Of a stretch of DNA of 15,339 nucleotides, positions 8,212 through 15,164 are shown piece by piece. Every line of letters starts with the position of its first letter. Position 1 is the stretch's first letter. A model generated the notes under the pieces. It had not been told where the DNA came from and made no database searches. It was given only the letters and a program-made list of their open reading frames with translations. The translations under genes and the position numbers were made by a program. Location of the stretch: positions 1 through 15,339 of the forward strand of contig DNCM01000171.1 of the NCBI GenBank assembly GCA_003498085.1, in the 5' to 3' direction. Source of the DNA: a bacterium. Lineage in GTDB: Bacteria > UBA9089 > UBA9088.

Positions 8212-8241
8212 TTGCAAAATCAATTATTTTTGGTGTAAAAT
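8212..8241 (+). promoter_or_regulatory. Promoter of lptB, leaderless type
   Basis: TTGCAA (8212-8217), an 18-base spacer and TAAAAT (8236-8241) precede the ATG at 8252 by 10 bases. ATGs at 8243 and 8246 lie only 1 and 4 bases after the -10 box, upstream of or at the expected transcription start, so 8252 is preferred. It is divergent from the endoQ promoter, with 66 bases between the two -35 boxes. Confidence 0.6.
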
Positions 8242-8251
8242 TATGATGTCA

Positions 8252-8971
8252 ATGAAACTCGTGGGAGAAAAAATTACAAAATACTATAAAGATAGGGCTG
8301 TTGTAGATGGTGTGAGTATTGAGGTAGGAGAGGACGAGATTGTTGGATTGCTTGGTCCAAATGGCGCTGGAAAAACAACAACATTCTATTCAATTATTGG
8401 GTTAATTGAACCAGATAGGGGAAAGATAATGCTAGATGGAGAAGATATAAACAATCTTCCAATTTATAAAAGGGCAAGAAAAGGACTTGGTTTCCTTCCT
8501 CAAGAACCATCAATTTTCGAAAGCCTTACAGTAAGAGAAAACCTTACTATTATCCTCGAATTTATAGAGGAGGACAAATTTGAAAGGGAAAAAAAAATCA
8601 CATCGTTACTTTCTGAGTTCGGACTTCTTGACTTTGCTAATAATAAAGCGGGGACGCTTTCTGGTGGAGAAAGGAGGAGGCTTGAGATTGCGAGGGTTCT
8701 ATCAATAAACCCGAAGTTTCTTTTGCTTGATGAACCGTTCACTGGTATTGATCCAATTAAGGTTTCCGGAATTCAAGAGATAATAAAACATCTTAAAGAT
8801 AAAGGGGTTGGTGTTTTGATAACAGACCATAATGTCAGGGAAACATTGAAGATAACAGATAGGTCTTATATAATTTCTGACGGTAAAGTATTGTTTGAAG
8901 GTTCATCAATAGAGCTCATAAATAATCCTAAAGTAAGGGAGATATATCTTGGTAATGATTTTTCTTTATAA
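8252..8971 (+). CDS. lptB: LPS export ABC transporter ATP-binding protein
   Basis: LptB is the cytoplasmic ATPase that powers LptFG in pulling lipopolysaccharide out of the inner membrane toward the outer membrane. The 239 aa protein has Walker A GPNGAGKTTT (Lys41), Q-loop Gln84 in FLPQEPSIFE, signature LSGGERRRLEIARVL (136-150), Walker B FLLLDEPF (Asp160, Glu161) and H-loop His193 in ITDHNVRETL. The overall pattern and short length are those of LptB rather than other ABC ATPases, though branched-chain amino acid transporter ATPases are close relatives. It implies an LPS-type outer membrane. The chosen start gives MKLVGEKITKYYKDRAVVDG. Usual partners lptA, lptC and rpoN are not adjacent. The next gene follows after 15 bases and is probably cotranscribed. 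Confidence 0.93.
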   Translation: MKLVGEKITKYYKDRAVVDGVSIEVGEDEIVGLLGPNGAGKTTTFYSIIGLIEPDRGKIMLDGEDINNLPIYKRARKGLGFLPQEPSIFESLTVRENLTIILEFIEEDKFEREKKITSLLSEFGLLDFANNKAGTLSGGERRRLEIARVLSINPKFLLLDEPFTGIDPIKVSGIQEIIKHLKDKGVGVLITDHNVRETLKITDRSYIISDGKVLFEGSSIELINNPKVREIYLGNDFSL

Positions 8972-8972
8972 A

Positions 8973-8981
8973 AGGAGGAGG
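8973..8981 (+). promoter_or_regulatory. Strong Shine-Dalgarno of porG
   Basis: AGGAGGAGG ends 5 bases before the ATG at 8987. It shows that the ribosomes here recognise canonical Shine-Dalgarno sequences on operon-internal genes, in contrast to the leaderless first genes. Confidence 0.75.
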
Positions 8982-8986
8982 TAAAA

Positions 8987-9550
8987 ATGATAGAGATTCG
9001 TTGGCACGGAAGGGGTGGACAGGGTGCAAAGACAGCGGCGCTAATCTTTGCCGAGACAGCCCTTGAGAGTGGAAAATATATCCAAGCATTTCCAGAGTAT
9101 GGGCCAGAAAGGATGGGAGCACCTGTTTGCGCATTCAATAGGCTAAGTGATAAACCAATCAATATTCATTGTGGAGTAAAGTCTCCAAATATCGTTGTTG
9201 TTCTAGATCCAACATTGGTAGACACCGCTGATGTAACATCTGGAATGCCTGACGATGGAATTCTCCTTGTGAACACAGAAAGCATGCCCCCTGATTTTAG
9301 GAAGGAAAAGAAAATAGAAAAGGGAAAAATATTTACAGTGGATGCCTCAAAGATTGCTATCGAGACCATTGGAAGAGACATTCCAAATACACCAATGCTT
9401 TCTGCCCTTGCAAGGGTATCTGGACTCATTGACCAAGAAAGGCTAATTTCCTATACAGAAAAAAAGCTTGGAAAGAAAAAACAAGATTTAATAAAGGGAA
9501 ATATTGAAGCAATAAAAAGGGCATATAATGAAGTGAAGGGGGAGTTATAG
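8987..9550 (+). CDS. porG: 2-oxoacid:ferredoxin oxidoreductase gamma subunit
   Basis: This is the gamma domain of pyruvate/2-oxoacid:ferredoxin oxidoreductases, thiamine-diphosphate and iron-sulfur enzymes that interconvert acyl-CoA plus CO2 with 2-oxoacids using ferredoxin. The 187 aa length is normal. It opens with the family signature IRWHGRGGQGAKTAA and carries FPEYGPERMGAPV, followed by NIVVVLDPTL and GRDIPNTPMLSALARV. The substrate (pyruvate, 2-oxoglutarate or another 2-oxoacid) cannot be told from this subunit, so the symbol is provisional. The delta, alpha and beta subunit genes that normally follow are absent. After the stop there is a 121-base gap and a new promoter. It sits 15 bases behind lptB, with a strong Shine-Dalgarno. 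Its presence suggests anaerobic, ferredoxin-based metabolism. Confidence 0.9.
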   Translation: MIEIRWHGRGGQGAKTAALIFAETALESGKYIQAFPEYGPERMGAPVCAFNRLSDKPINIHCGVKSPNIVVVLDPTLVDTADVTSGMPDDGILLVNTESMPPDFRKEKKIEKGKIFTVDASKIAIETIGRDIPNTPMLSALARVSGLIDQERLISYTEKKLGKKKQDLIKGNIEAIKRAYNEVKGEL

Positions 9551-9635
9551 AATTTAAAGGCCATAAGCGCAATTTATCTCACACCTTTTTTATGCACTTT
9601 GTCTTATTCATTATCAAAACAGCAATATCAGAAAA

Positions 9636-9664
9636 TTGACATTTAAATTTGTAATTACTATAAT
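9636..9664 (+). promoter_or_regulatory. Consensus promoter of the lipoprotein gene, leaderless type
   Basis: TTGACA (9636-9641), a 17-base spacer and TATAAT (9659-9664) are perfect consensus boxes with optimal spacing. The ATG at 9672 follows 7 bases after the -10 box. The longer frame starting at the TTG of the -35 box itself is therefore not the real start. Confidence 0.75.
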
Positions 9665-9671
9665 ATTTGCT

Positions 9672-10142
9672 ATGAAATTTTTTCTTGTCATCCTTCTTTT
9701 TTTTATAGGAGGTTGCGAGAAAAAAGAAACGGGATGGATACCGATTTTGTCTGACCAAAAGTGGTATCAAAATATAAAAACAAAGGAGAAAAGGCTATCC
9801 GGTAAGATATTCGATAAAGGCCTGACAAAATGGATAATAAAGGGAGATGTTAAAGAAGAAAAGGGTATAATGCCAGACGATATTGGAATTCACAAAAGAG
9901 GAGAAGAATATAACAGGTTTCTTTTCGAAACAAGTTTAACCATTTATGAACTCTATCTTGGGGATTTTTGGGGAGAGGAAAAACTAAAGAAGATTCTTGG
10001 GTTAGATGTTCCTGAAGAGGCAAAAAAACTAGGAAGGAAGAAAGTAGAAGTTGTTGGAAAAGAAAGGGCTGTTTCTTTCAAAGAGGGAGGTAAGATATTA
10101 AAAAGAAGAGAGCTTCTTCCTGGGATGATTAGGATTAAATAA
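9672..10142 (+). CDS. Predicted lipoprotein of unknown function
   Basis: I do not recognise this family. The 156 aa product begins MKFFLVILLFFIGGC, a lipoprotein signal peptide with the lipobox ending in Cys15, which would be lipidated after cleavage. The mature part (about 142 aa) is hydrophilic and charged with no further membrane segment. It contains aromatic-rich stretches (GWIPILSDQKWYQ, FLFETSLTIYELYLGDFWGEE) and a basic C-terminal third (KKLGRKKVEVVGKE). The start is set by a perfect promoter and by the signal peptide. It probably sits in the periplasm, anchored to the inner or outer membrane. The next gene, 134 bases on, encodes an outer-membrane barrel. The two may form an envelope pair, but nothing in the sequence proves it. 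Confidence 0.75.
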   Translation: MKFFLVILLFFIGGCEKKETGWIPILSDQKWYQNIKTKEKRLSGKIFDKGLTKWIIKGDVKEEKGIMPDDIGIHKRGEEYNRFLFETSLTIYELYLGDFWGEEKLKKILGLDVPEEAKKLGRKKVEVVGKERAVSFKEGGKILKRRELLPGMIRIK

Positions 10143-10260
10143 AATACACGTATTAAGTATCTCGCAAATAGAGCGAAGCAAAAACTTTAAAGATGGAATA
10201 GTTGTTATAAACATAAAAGAGTTTCATAGGAAAGATGATACAAAAAGATGTTCTAAAATA

Positions 10261-10269
10261 AAGGAGAGG
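10261..10269 (+). promoter_or_regulatory. Shine-Dalgarno of the PorV-like gene
   Basis: AAGGAGAGG ends 7 bases before the ATG at 10277. No TTG/TATAAT pair is placed to give a leaderless message here, so this gene is either read through from the lipoprotein promoter or has a promoter with a leader that I do not see. Confidence 0.65.
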
Positions 10270-10276
10270 TAGAAAA

Positions 10277-10984
10277 ATGTGGAAGATAATAGTTGGGGTT
10301 CTTGTTTCTGTACAAGGTTTTTCTCTTGTGAGTCTTCCTGTATCCGGAGCAAGATATATTGGTATGGGAGGCGCATTTTTTTCTATATCCGATGAACCAT
10401 ATTCCATTTTTTTTAATCCAGCAAATCTTTCTTCTGTCTCATCGTACAAGATGTCCTTTTCATACACAAGTGGTGATAGATTTTACGACTCCATAGGCTT
10501 TGTTGTTCCAAATGTAAAAAAAGGTAGCCTTGGAATCGGTGCATTAAGATCATCCAATAAAGCCCTGTATTTTTCTTATGGAAGAAAAGTTAAAGATAAA
10601 CTTTCAGTTGGTGGTTCATTTAAACTTCTTAAGTCATCTGATAATAAAAGAAGGGGTATTGGGCTTGATTCTTCTCTTTATTATCCATTAAAACCTAATA
10701 TTTCCCTTTCCCTTATTCTTTCTAATTTTTTTAGGGATGATATGGGTTTTGGAGGGGGGGTTAGTTTTAGTTATAAAAAATACCTTTTCTCTTTCGATAT
10801 AAAAAACAAGAAGAAAACAACCTTCCATTTTGGTCTTGAGACAAAAAGGAGGAATGTATTTATGAGATGTGGGTTTGATGAAAATAGTCCATCTATTGGA
10901 ATTGGAGGGATAATTTCAGGTGTTAATGTTGACTTGGCTATATCTCATTCATCTATCGTTTTCTCTTTCGGGTTTACTTATTGA
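10277..10984 (+). CDS. PorV-like outer-membrane beta-barrel protein
   Basis: The 235 aa protein has an N-terminal signal peptide (hydrophobic residues 4-22, likely cleaved near Gly24). It is followed by ARYIGMGGAFFSISDEPYSIFFNPANLSS written here as motifs ARYIGMGGAF and SIFFNPANL. These match the start of PorV/UPF0164/FadL-like barrels, which read A-R-x-x-G-M-G-G-A-F and then N-P-A-x-L. The rest is an alternating hydrophobic/polar pattern typical of transmembrane beta strands, with glycine-rich turns. It ends in FSFGFTY, with the terminal aromatic expected for BAM-dependent insertion. It is short for the family (commonly about 300 aa or more), so the barrel may have fewer strands. Function is unknown: PorV relatives include secretion-system shuttle and transport proteins. 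The fliM promoter's -35 box overlaps its stop codon. Confidence 0.72.
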   Translation: MWKIIVGVLVSVQGFSLVSLPVSGARYIGMGGAFFSISDEPYSIFFNPANLSSVSSYKMSFSYTSGDRFYDSIGFVVPNVKKGSLGIGALRSSNKALYFSYGRKVKDKLSVGGSFKLLKSSDNKRRGIGLDSSLYYPLKPNISLSLILSNFFRDDMGFGGGVSFSYKKYLFSFDIKNKKKTTFHFGLETKRRNVFMRCGFDENSPSIGIGGIISGVNVDLAISHSSIVFSFGFTY

Positions 10985-11010
10985 CAGAAATAGATATAAT
11001 TTAGTAGATT
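10981..11010 (+). promoter_or_regulatory. Promoter of fliM, leaderless type
   Basis: TTGACA (10981-10986, overlapping the upstream stop codon), an 18-base spacer and TAGATT (11005-11010) precede the ATG at 11018 by 7 bases. A TATAAT at 10995-11000 is only 8 bases from TTGACA and has no good -35 of its own, so the spacing favours TAGATT. No Shine-Dalgarno sequence is present. Confidence 0.5.
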
Positions 11011-11017
11011 AAACCTT

Positions 11018-11893
11018 ATGGAAAAAGAAATAAGGGATTATGACTTTAGAAATCCTCAAAGGCTGACAAAGGAAAATATCTTTGCGTTAAGGATGATTTA
11101 CGATAACTTTGCAAAGGAGATCTCTAGTTGGCTTTCTAATAGATTAAGGGAAGAAATACTAGTTGAACAAGATGACCCAATCCAGACTAATTACCTAGAC
11201 TTTATCTCAAAGTACCAGTATCCAACAATTCTTGTGGTAATCAATCAACCCCCTCTTGAGGGACAATCTATATTTTGGATTAAACCAAGCCTTGCTTTCT
11301 ACATCATCGATAAGTTCCTAGGAGGGACTGGGGAGGATATAGAGATAAAAAGGGAGATAACGATTGCAGAAAAAGAACTTCTTAAAAAAATGATGGAAGG
11401 TTTTTTTGAAGGTTTAAAGAATGCTTGGGTAGATGTTGAAAAAGTAGATTTTAGCCTTTCTGATATTGTTACAAACCCCCTTTCTATTAAAGTTCTCTCG
11501 GATAATGATATTGTTGTAAAGATTAAACTTATGACAAAGATAAGTGAAAGGGAAGAAGAGATATGTTTCTGCATTCCTTTTATAAGCCTTGAATCAATTC
11601 TTAATAAATTAACAACAAAACCAAAAGAAGAAGAAAAACCTACATCTGGTATCGGAAATGCTGTTGAATCTATTTCTCTTCCAATCGTTGTTGAACTTGG
11701 CAAGGCAAGAATAACGATGGGCGATGTTTTAAAGCTTTCTTGCGGTGATGTTTTGAGGCTTTCAAGAAAAGTGTCGGATGGTGTTGTTTTAAATTCAGGA
11801 GGAAAACCGAGATTTATCGGTAACCCAGGCATTTATGGTGGGAACATTGCTGTTAAGATAACCAAGGTTTTGAAAGGTGACGAGTTGTGGTAG
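11018..11893 (+). CDS. fliM: Flagellar motor switch protein FliM, short N-terminus
   Basis: FliM forms the C-ring of the flagellar motor and normally binds phospho-CheY through an N-terminal peptide. The 291 aa product begins almost directly with the family's YDFRNPQRLTKENI stretch. It continues with PLEGQSIFWIKPSLAFYIIDKFLGG, the central CheC-like domain with FCIPFISLESI, and a C-terminal SpoA/FliN-like domain (VELGKARITMGDVLKLSCGDVLRL, ending GNIAVKI). The usual first about 35 residues, including the CheY-binding EIDALL motif, are missing. An in-frame TAA at 10997-10999 excludes an upstream extension. A type III secretion homologue is possible, but the YDFR and LGG motifs are FliM-like. It overlaps dxs by 7 bases. 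No other flagellar gene is nearby. Confidence 0.88.
   Translation: MEKEIRDYDFRNPQRLTKENIFALRMIYDNFAKEISSWLSNRLREEILVEQDDPIQTNYLDFISKYQYPTILVVINQPPLEGQSIFWIKPSLAFYIIDKFLGGTGEDIEIKREITIAEKELLKKMMEGFFEGLKNAWVDVEKVDFSLSDIVTNPLSIKVLSDNDIVVKIKLMTKISEREEEICFCIPFISLESILNKLTTKPKEEEKPTSGIGNAVESISLPIVVELGKARITMGDVLKLSCGDVLRLSRKVSDGVVLNSGGKPRFIGNPGIYGGNIAVKITKVLKGDELW
11873..11880 (+). promoter_or_regulatory. Shine-Dalgarno of dxs
   Basis: AAAGGTGA, inside the end of fliM, lies 6 bases before the GTG at 11887. An in-frame TGA at 11878-11880 rules out any earlier start, so this GTG is well supported. Confidence 0.55.
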
Positions 11894-13734
11894 GCTCACC
11901 AGAAGATGTTAAAAAATTAAGCTCAAAAGAACTTACAGAACTAGCCTATAACCTTCGCCAAAAGATTATAGAAGTAGTTTCAAAGACAGGAGGGCATCTT
12001 GCATCATCGCTTGGTGTAGTTGAACTTACGATTGCCATTGCCTATGTATTTTCCTTTCTAAAAGACAAAATAATCTGGGATGTCGGACATCAGAGTTATG
12101 CTTATAAACTATTAACAGGAAGATGGAGCAAGTTTCATACACTCCGCCAAATTGGTGGAATATCTGGTTTTCCAAAGACAGTAGAAAGCCCTTATGACCA
12201 TTTTGATACAGGGCATGCTTCAACATCGATATCAGTAGGTCTTGGTATGGCAATTGCAAGAGATCTAAAACAAGAGGACTATAAGGTTGTTTGCGTGATT
12301 GGTGATGGTGCAATTGGAGGTGGAATGGCGTTTGAGGCATTGAATCATGCAGGTCAAGAAAAAAGAGATATACTTGTTATTCTAAATAGCAATGAGATGT
12401 CGATATCAGAGACTGTTGGTGCACTCGCAAAATACATAAATAAGCTTATTACACTTCCTATTTATGTCAAGTTTAGGGAGGATATGAATGAGCTTATAAA
12501 AAAGCTCCCTTTAGGGAAGAGGGCAGTTAAGATTTCCCATAAAATCGAAGAGGGAGTTAAAGGAATGATTGTCCCTGGTATTTTATTTGAGGAGCTTGGC
12601 TTTAGGTACATTGGGCCTATAGATGGTCATAATCTACCTATTTTAATAAATACTCTAAAGAACATAAAAGACCAAAAAGGACCAATACTTCTTCATGTAA
12701 TCACAAAAAAAGGTAGGGGATATAGACCCGCTGAGGAAAATCCAGAATGGTTCCATGGGACTTCCCCATTTGATATTGAAACTGGAAAGCCATTTCTTCC
12801 ACAAAAAAAGACATATTCCCAAGTCTTTGGTGAGATAATCACAGAGCTTGCAAGAGATAATGAAAAGATTGTTACAATTACCCCTGCAATGAAAGAAGGT
12901 TGTGGTCTTTCCAGATTTTTTAAGGAATTTCCAAAAAGGGCATTTGATGTTGGGATTTGTGAGGAACATGCAGTAACCCTTGCAGCAGGAATGGCAAAGG
13001 AGGGTCTTAAGCCATTTGTCTGTATTTATTCTACTTTCTTACAGAGATCGTATGACCAAATAGTCCATGATGTTGCCCTTCAGAATCTACCGGTTGTCTT
13101 TATGGTAGATAGAGGAGGAATCGTTGGTGAAGATGGAAAAACCCATCAAGGCCTGTTCGATATTGCATACCTTTCGAGTATACCGAATATGGTTTTGTGT
13201 GCACCATCAGATATGAATGAATTTGCAAGGCTTATAAAAACAGGGATTGATTACAACGGCCCTTTTGCTATCCGTTATCCAAGGGGAGCAGACAAAGAGG
13301 AATATGATCTAAGTCTTCCTCCATTTACTATACCAGAGGGAGAGCTTTTAGAGGAAGGGAAAGATTGTCTAATAATTGCAGTGGGTTCTATGGTTAATCC
13401 TGCAATTGAAGCTATTTCTACTTTGAAAAATGATGGGATCTATCCCTCCCTTATAAATGCAAGGTTCATAAAACCTATTGATCATGAGCTTATTATAAAA
13501 AATATAAAAAAAGTGGTAATAACTGTTGAAGAAGGAAGTATTTCCTGTGGATTCGGTATGCAGGTCGCAAGTTTTTTAGGAGATAAAGATGTAGGGGTTT
13601 ATTCCTTAGGCCTTCCGAATAAATTTATTGAACATGGAAAAAGGGAGGAGCTTTTAGAAAAGTACGATCTTTTTCCACAAGGTATTGCAAATAAAGTGAG
13701 GGAAATTTTAAAAATATTGAATGACTATAAATGA
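11887..13734 (+). CDS. dxs: 1-deoxy-D-xylulose-5-phosphate synthase
   Basis: Dxs condenses pyruvate with glyceraldehyde 3-phosphate, using thiamine diphosphate, in the first step of the MEP isoprenoid pathway. It also supplies a precursor for thiamine and pyridoxal synthesis. The 615 aa length is normal. Seen in order: GHLASSLG (36-43), DVGHQSY (65-71), GHASTS (109-114), the cofactor-binding IGDGAIGGG (138-146) with NSNEMSIS (167-174), and RYIGPIDGHN. Then come EEHAVTLAAGMA, VDRGGIVGEDGKTHQG, IRYPRG and the transketolase C-terminal domain. The start is GTG at 11887, overlapping fliM by 7 bases, which implies translational coupling. The stop lies 26 bases from the convergent rpsS stop. The fliM-dxs pairing has no obvious functional logic. 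Confidence 0.97.
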   Translation: MVGSPEDVKKLSSKELTELAYNLRQKIIEVVSKTGGHLASSLGVVELTIAIAYVFSFLKDKIIWDVGHQSYAYKLLTGRWSKFHTLRQIGGISGFPKTVESPYDHFDTGHASTSISVGLGMAIARDLKQEDYKVVCVIGDGAIGGGMAFEALNHAGQEKRDILVILNSNEMSISETVGALAKYINKLITLPIYVKFREDMNELIKKLPLGKRAVKISHKIEEGVKGMIVPGILFEELGFRYIGPIDGHNLPILINTLKNIKDQKGPILLHVITKKGRGYRPAEENPEWFHGTSPFDIETGKPFLPQKKTYSQVFGEIITELARDNEKIVTITPAMKEGCGLSRFFKEFPKRAFDVGICEEHAVTLAAGMAKEGLKPFVCIYSTFLQRSYDQIVHDVALQNLPVVFMVDRGGIVGEDGKTHQGLFDIAYLSSIPNMVLCAPSDMNEFARLIKTGIDYNGPFAIRYPRGADKEEYDLSLPPFTIPEGELLEEGKDCLIIAVGSMVNPAIEAISTLKNDGIYPSLINARFIKPIDHELIIKNIKKVVITVEEGSISCGFGMQVASFLGDKDVGVYSLGLPNKFIEHGKREELLEKYDLFPQGIANKVREILKILNDYK

Positions 13735-13742
13735 TCAGTTGA

Positions 13743-13764
13743 ATAATTTTGCCTAAAAAATTAT
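13743..13764. terminator. AT-rich hairpin between convergent dxs and rpsS
   Basis: ATAATTTT (13743-13750) and AAAATTAT (13757-13764) form an 8-pair stem with a six-base loop. On the plus strand it is followed by GTTTTTGTTTT, so it could end the dxs message. It also covers the rpsS stop codon (13763-13761). The stem has no G-C pair, so it would be a weak intrinsic terminator. Confidence 0.4.
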
Positions 13765-14042
13765 GTTTTTGTTTTCGATTTTTGTGTATGATAGCCTGCA
13801 TGTGTTCGAAATGTCCTTGTTGGAGCAAATTCACCAAGCCTATGACCAACCATATTTTCTGTAATGAATACTGGTAAAAACTTTTTCCCATTATGAACAA
13901 GAAATGTGTAGCCTACAAACTCTGGTGGAATAACCGATCTTCTTGCCCATGTTTTAACAGGTTTCTTTTCTTCCCCTAGTTTTTTAATCTTTTCAATAAG
14001 CTTTGGTTCTACATACGGTCCTTTCTTTACAGACCTACTCAT
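13761..14042 (-). CDS. rpsS: 30S ribosomal protein S19
   Basis: S19 binds the 16S rRNA 3' domain in the head of the small subunit with S13. The 93 aa product is complete and highly conserved: MSRSVKKGPYV, KTWARRSVIPPEFVGYTF, HNGKKFLPVFITENMVGHRLGEF and TRTFRTHAGYH, split here into their motifs. The ATG at 14042 is one base after the rplB stop and has an AGGAGG 7 bases upstream. In the standard S10 operon rplV and rpsC follow, but here the gene is followed at once by a short hairpin and the convergent dxs gene, so the operon is cut at this point. Confidence 0.98.
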   Translation of the reverse strand: MSRSVKKGPYVEPKLIEKIKKLGEEKKPVKTWARRSVIPPEFVGYTFLVHNGKKFLPVFITENMVGHRLGEFAPTRTFRTHAGYHTQKSKTKT

Positions 14043-14043
14043 T

Positions 14044-14868
14044 TTACTTCCTCCTCTTTATGATAAATTTATTTGACAAAGCATTTTTCTTTCTCGTTTT
14101 CTTTCCTTTTGCTATAAGCCCTTTTTTACTGCAGGGATGTCTTCCGCCAGATGTCTTTCCTTCTCCTCCACCCATTGGATGGTCGTGGGGATTCATTGCA
14201 ACACCCCTTGTTTTTGGTCTAATTCCCCTGTGCCTTGACCTTCCAGCCTTTCCTAAGCTCACCAATTCCCAATCGACATTTCCAACCCTGCCGATTGTTG
14301 CTTTACATTCAAGTAAGACTTTCCTTACCTCACCAGACGGGAGTTTTATATGAGCGTAATTTCCCTCCTTTGCTATAAGTTGGGCAGAGGTTCCTGCAGA
14401 CCTTACCAATTGACCACCCTTTCCAGGCCTAAGTTCAATATTATAAATCTCCGTTCCAACCATAATATTTTTAAGGGACATAGTATTTCCTATTTTTTGT
14501 TTGATTGGCTCTAAGGATGAAACTACACTGTCCCCAACCTGTATTCCCTGTGGGGCTATGATATATGCCTTTTTTCCATCATCATACTTCAAAAGGGCGA
14601 TGTTCGCTGAGCGGTTTGGATCATACTCAATTGCAGAAACAACACCTTCTTTTCCATATTTCTTCCGTTTAAAATCAACAATCCTTATCCTTCTTTTTGC
14701 ACCACCACCCCTATGGGATAATGTTATTCTTCCAAGATTATTTCTTCCACCAGAGCTTTTCCACGGAGCAAGAAGAGATTTCTCAGGTTTTTTCTTTGTT
14801 ATTTCTTGAACAAGAAACGACATTCGCCTTCTTGACGATGTTGTTGGTTTACATTTCGTTATCGCCAT
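14044..14868 (-). CDS. rplB: 50S ribosomal protein L2
   Basis: L2 is a core large-subunit protein near the peptidyl transferase centre. The 274 aa product is complete, with the N-terminal KPTTSSRR, SHRGGGAKRR, the central ELRPGKGGQLVRSAGTSAQL and the C-terminal GRSRHRGIRPKTRGVAMNPHDHPMGGGEGK, which carries the conserved histidine of GxxMNPxDHPxGGG. It starts 2 bases after the rplW stop, with GAGGG 9 bases upstream of the ATG. It is the middle gene of a three-gene fragment of the S10 operon on the minus strand. Confidence 0.98.
   Translation of the reverse strand: MAITKCKPTTSSRRRMSFLVQEITKKKPEKSLLAPWKSSGGRNNLGRITLSHRGGGAKRRIRIVDFKRKKYGKEGVVSAIEYDPNRSANIALLKYDDGKKAYIIAPQGIQVGDSVVSSLEPIKQKIGNTMSLKNIMVGTEIYNIELRPGKGGQLVRSAGTSAQLIAKEGNYAHIKLPSGEVRKVLLECKATIGRVGNVDWELVSLGKAGRSRHRGIRPKTRGVAMNPHDHPMGGGEGKTSGGRHPCSKKGLIAKGKKTRKKNALSNKFIIKRRK
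14050..14055 (-). promoter_or_regulatory. Shine-Dalgarno of rpsS
   Basis: AGGAGG on the minus strand lies 7 bases before the rpsS ATG, inside the last codons of rplB. It is a consensus site on an operon-internal gene. Confidence 0.75.
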
Positions 14869-14870
14869 AT

Positions 14871-15155
14871 TTATATTCCCTCAAAAATTCCAATGGATTG
14901 ACCTTCTGCCAATTTTACAATTGCCTTTTTTGTATCGGGTTTTTTCCCCTCGATCATTCTTCTCCTTGTTGGTTTTCCATGAACATTCATTGTGTTTACT
15001 GATGCAACCTTTACATTAAATACACTTTCAACTGCCTTTTTTATCTCTATCTTATTTGCCTTTGGATTAACCAAAAAGACATACTTATTTTGCTTACGGA
15101 GATAATAAGACTTCTCCGTCAATATTGGCTCATAGACAATATACTCTGGAAACAT
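14871..15155 (-). CDS. rplW: 50S ribosomal protein L23
   Basis: L23 lies at the exit of the nascent-chain tunnel and is the docking site for trigger factor and SRP. With the ATG at 15155 the product is 94 aa, normal for L23, beginning MFPEYIVYEPILTEKSYYL. It shows the family's P-I-L-T-E-K-S, FLVNPKANKIEIKKAVE and GKPTRRR features. A longer frame opens with TTG at 15194, but its extra 13 residues are encoded by the -35/-10 promoter region and match nothing in L23. It is the first gene of the unit. The usual upstream rpsJ, rplC and rplD are absent from the 167 bases before the window ends. Confidence 0.95.
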   Translation of the reverse strand: MFPEYIVYEPILTEKSYYLRKQNKYVFLVNPKANKIEIKKAVESVFNVKVASVNTMNVHGKPTRRRMIEGKKPDTKKAIVKLAEGQSIGIFEGI

Positions 15156-15164
15156 AGTTGAAAA

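Noticed and set aside
8107..8223. 39-residue N-terminal extension of the PHP nuclease.
   Set aside because: It runs through the endoQ promoter, has no resemblance to the family, and the canonical MEFIADFHIH start is preceded by a TATAAT box at the right distance.
10162..10178. TCGC/GCGA stem upstream of the PorV-like gene as a terminator of the lipoprotein gene.
   Set aside because: Four base pairs only, with no T-run following.
11725..11775. Tandem-looking GDVLKLS / GDVLRLS repeat in FliM.
   Set aside because: Short and consistent with the normal sequence of the SpoA domain, so not evidence of a duplication.
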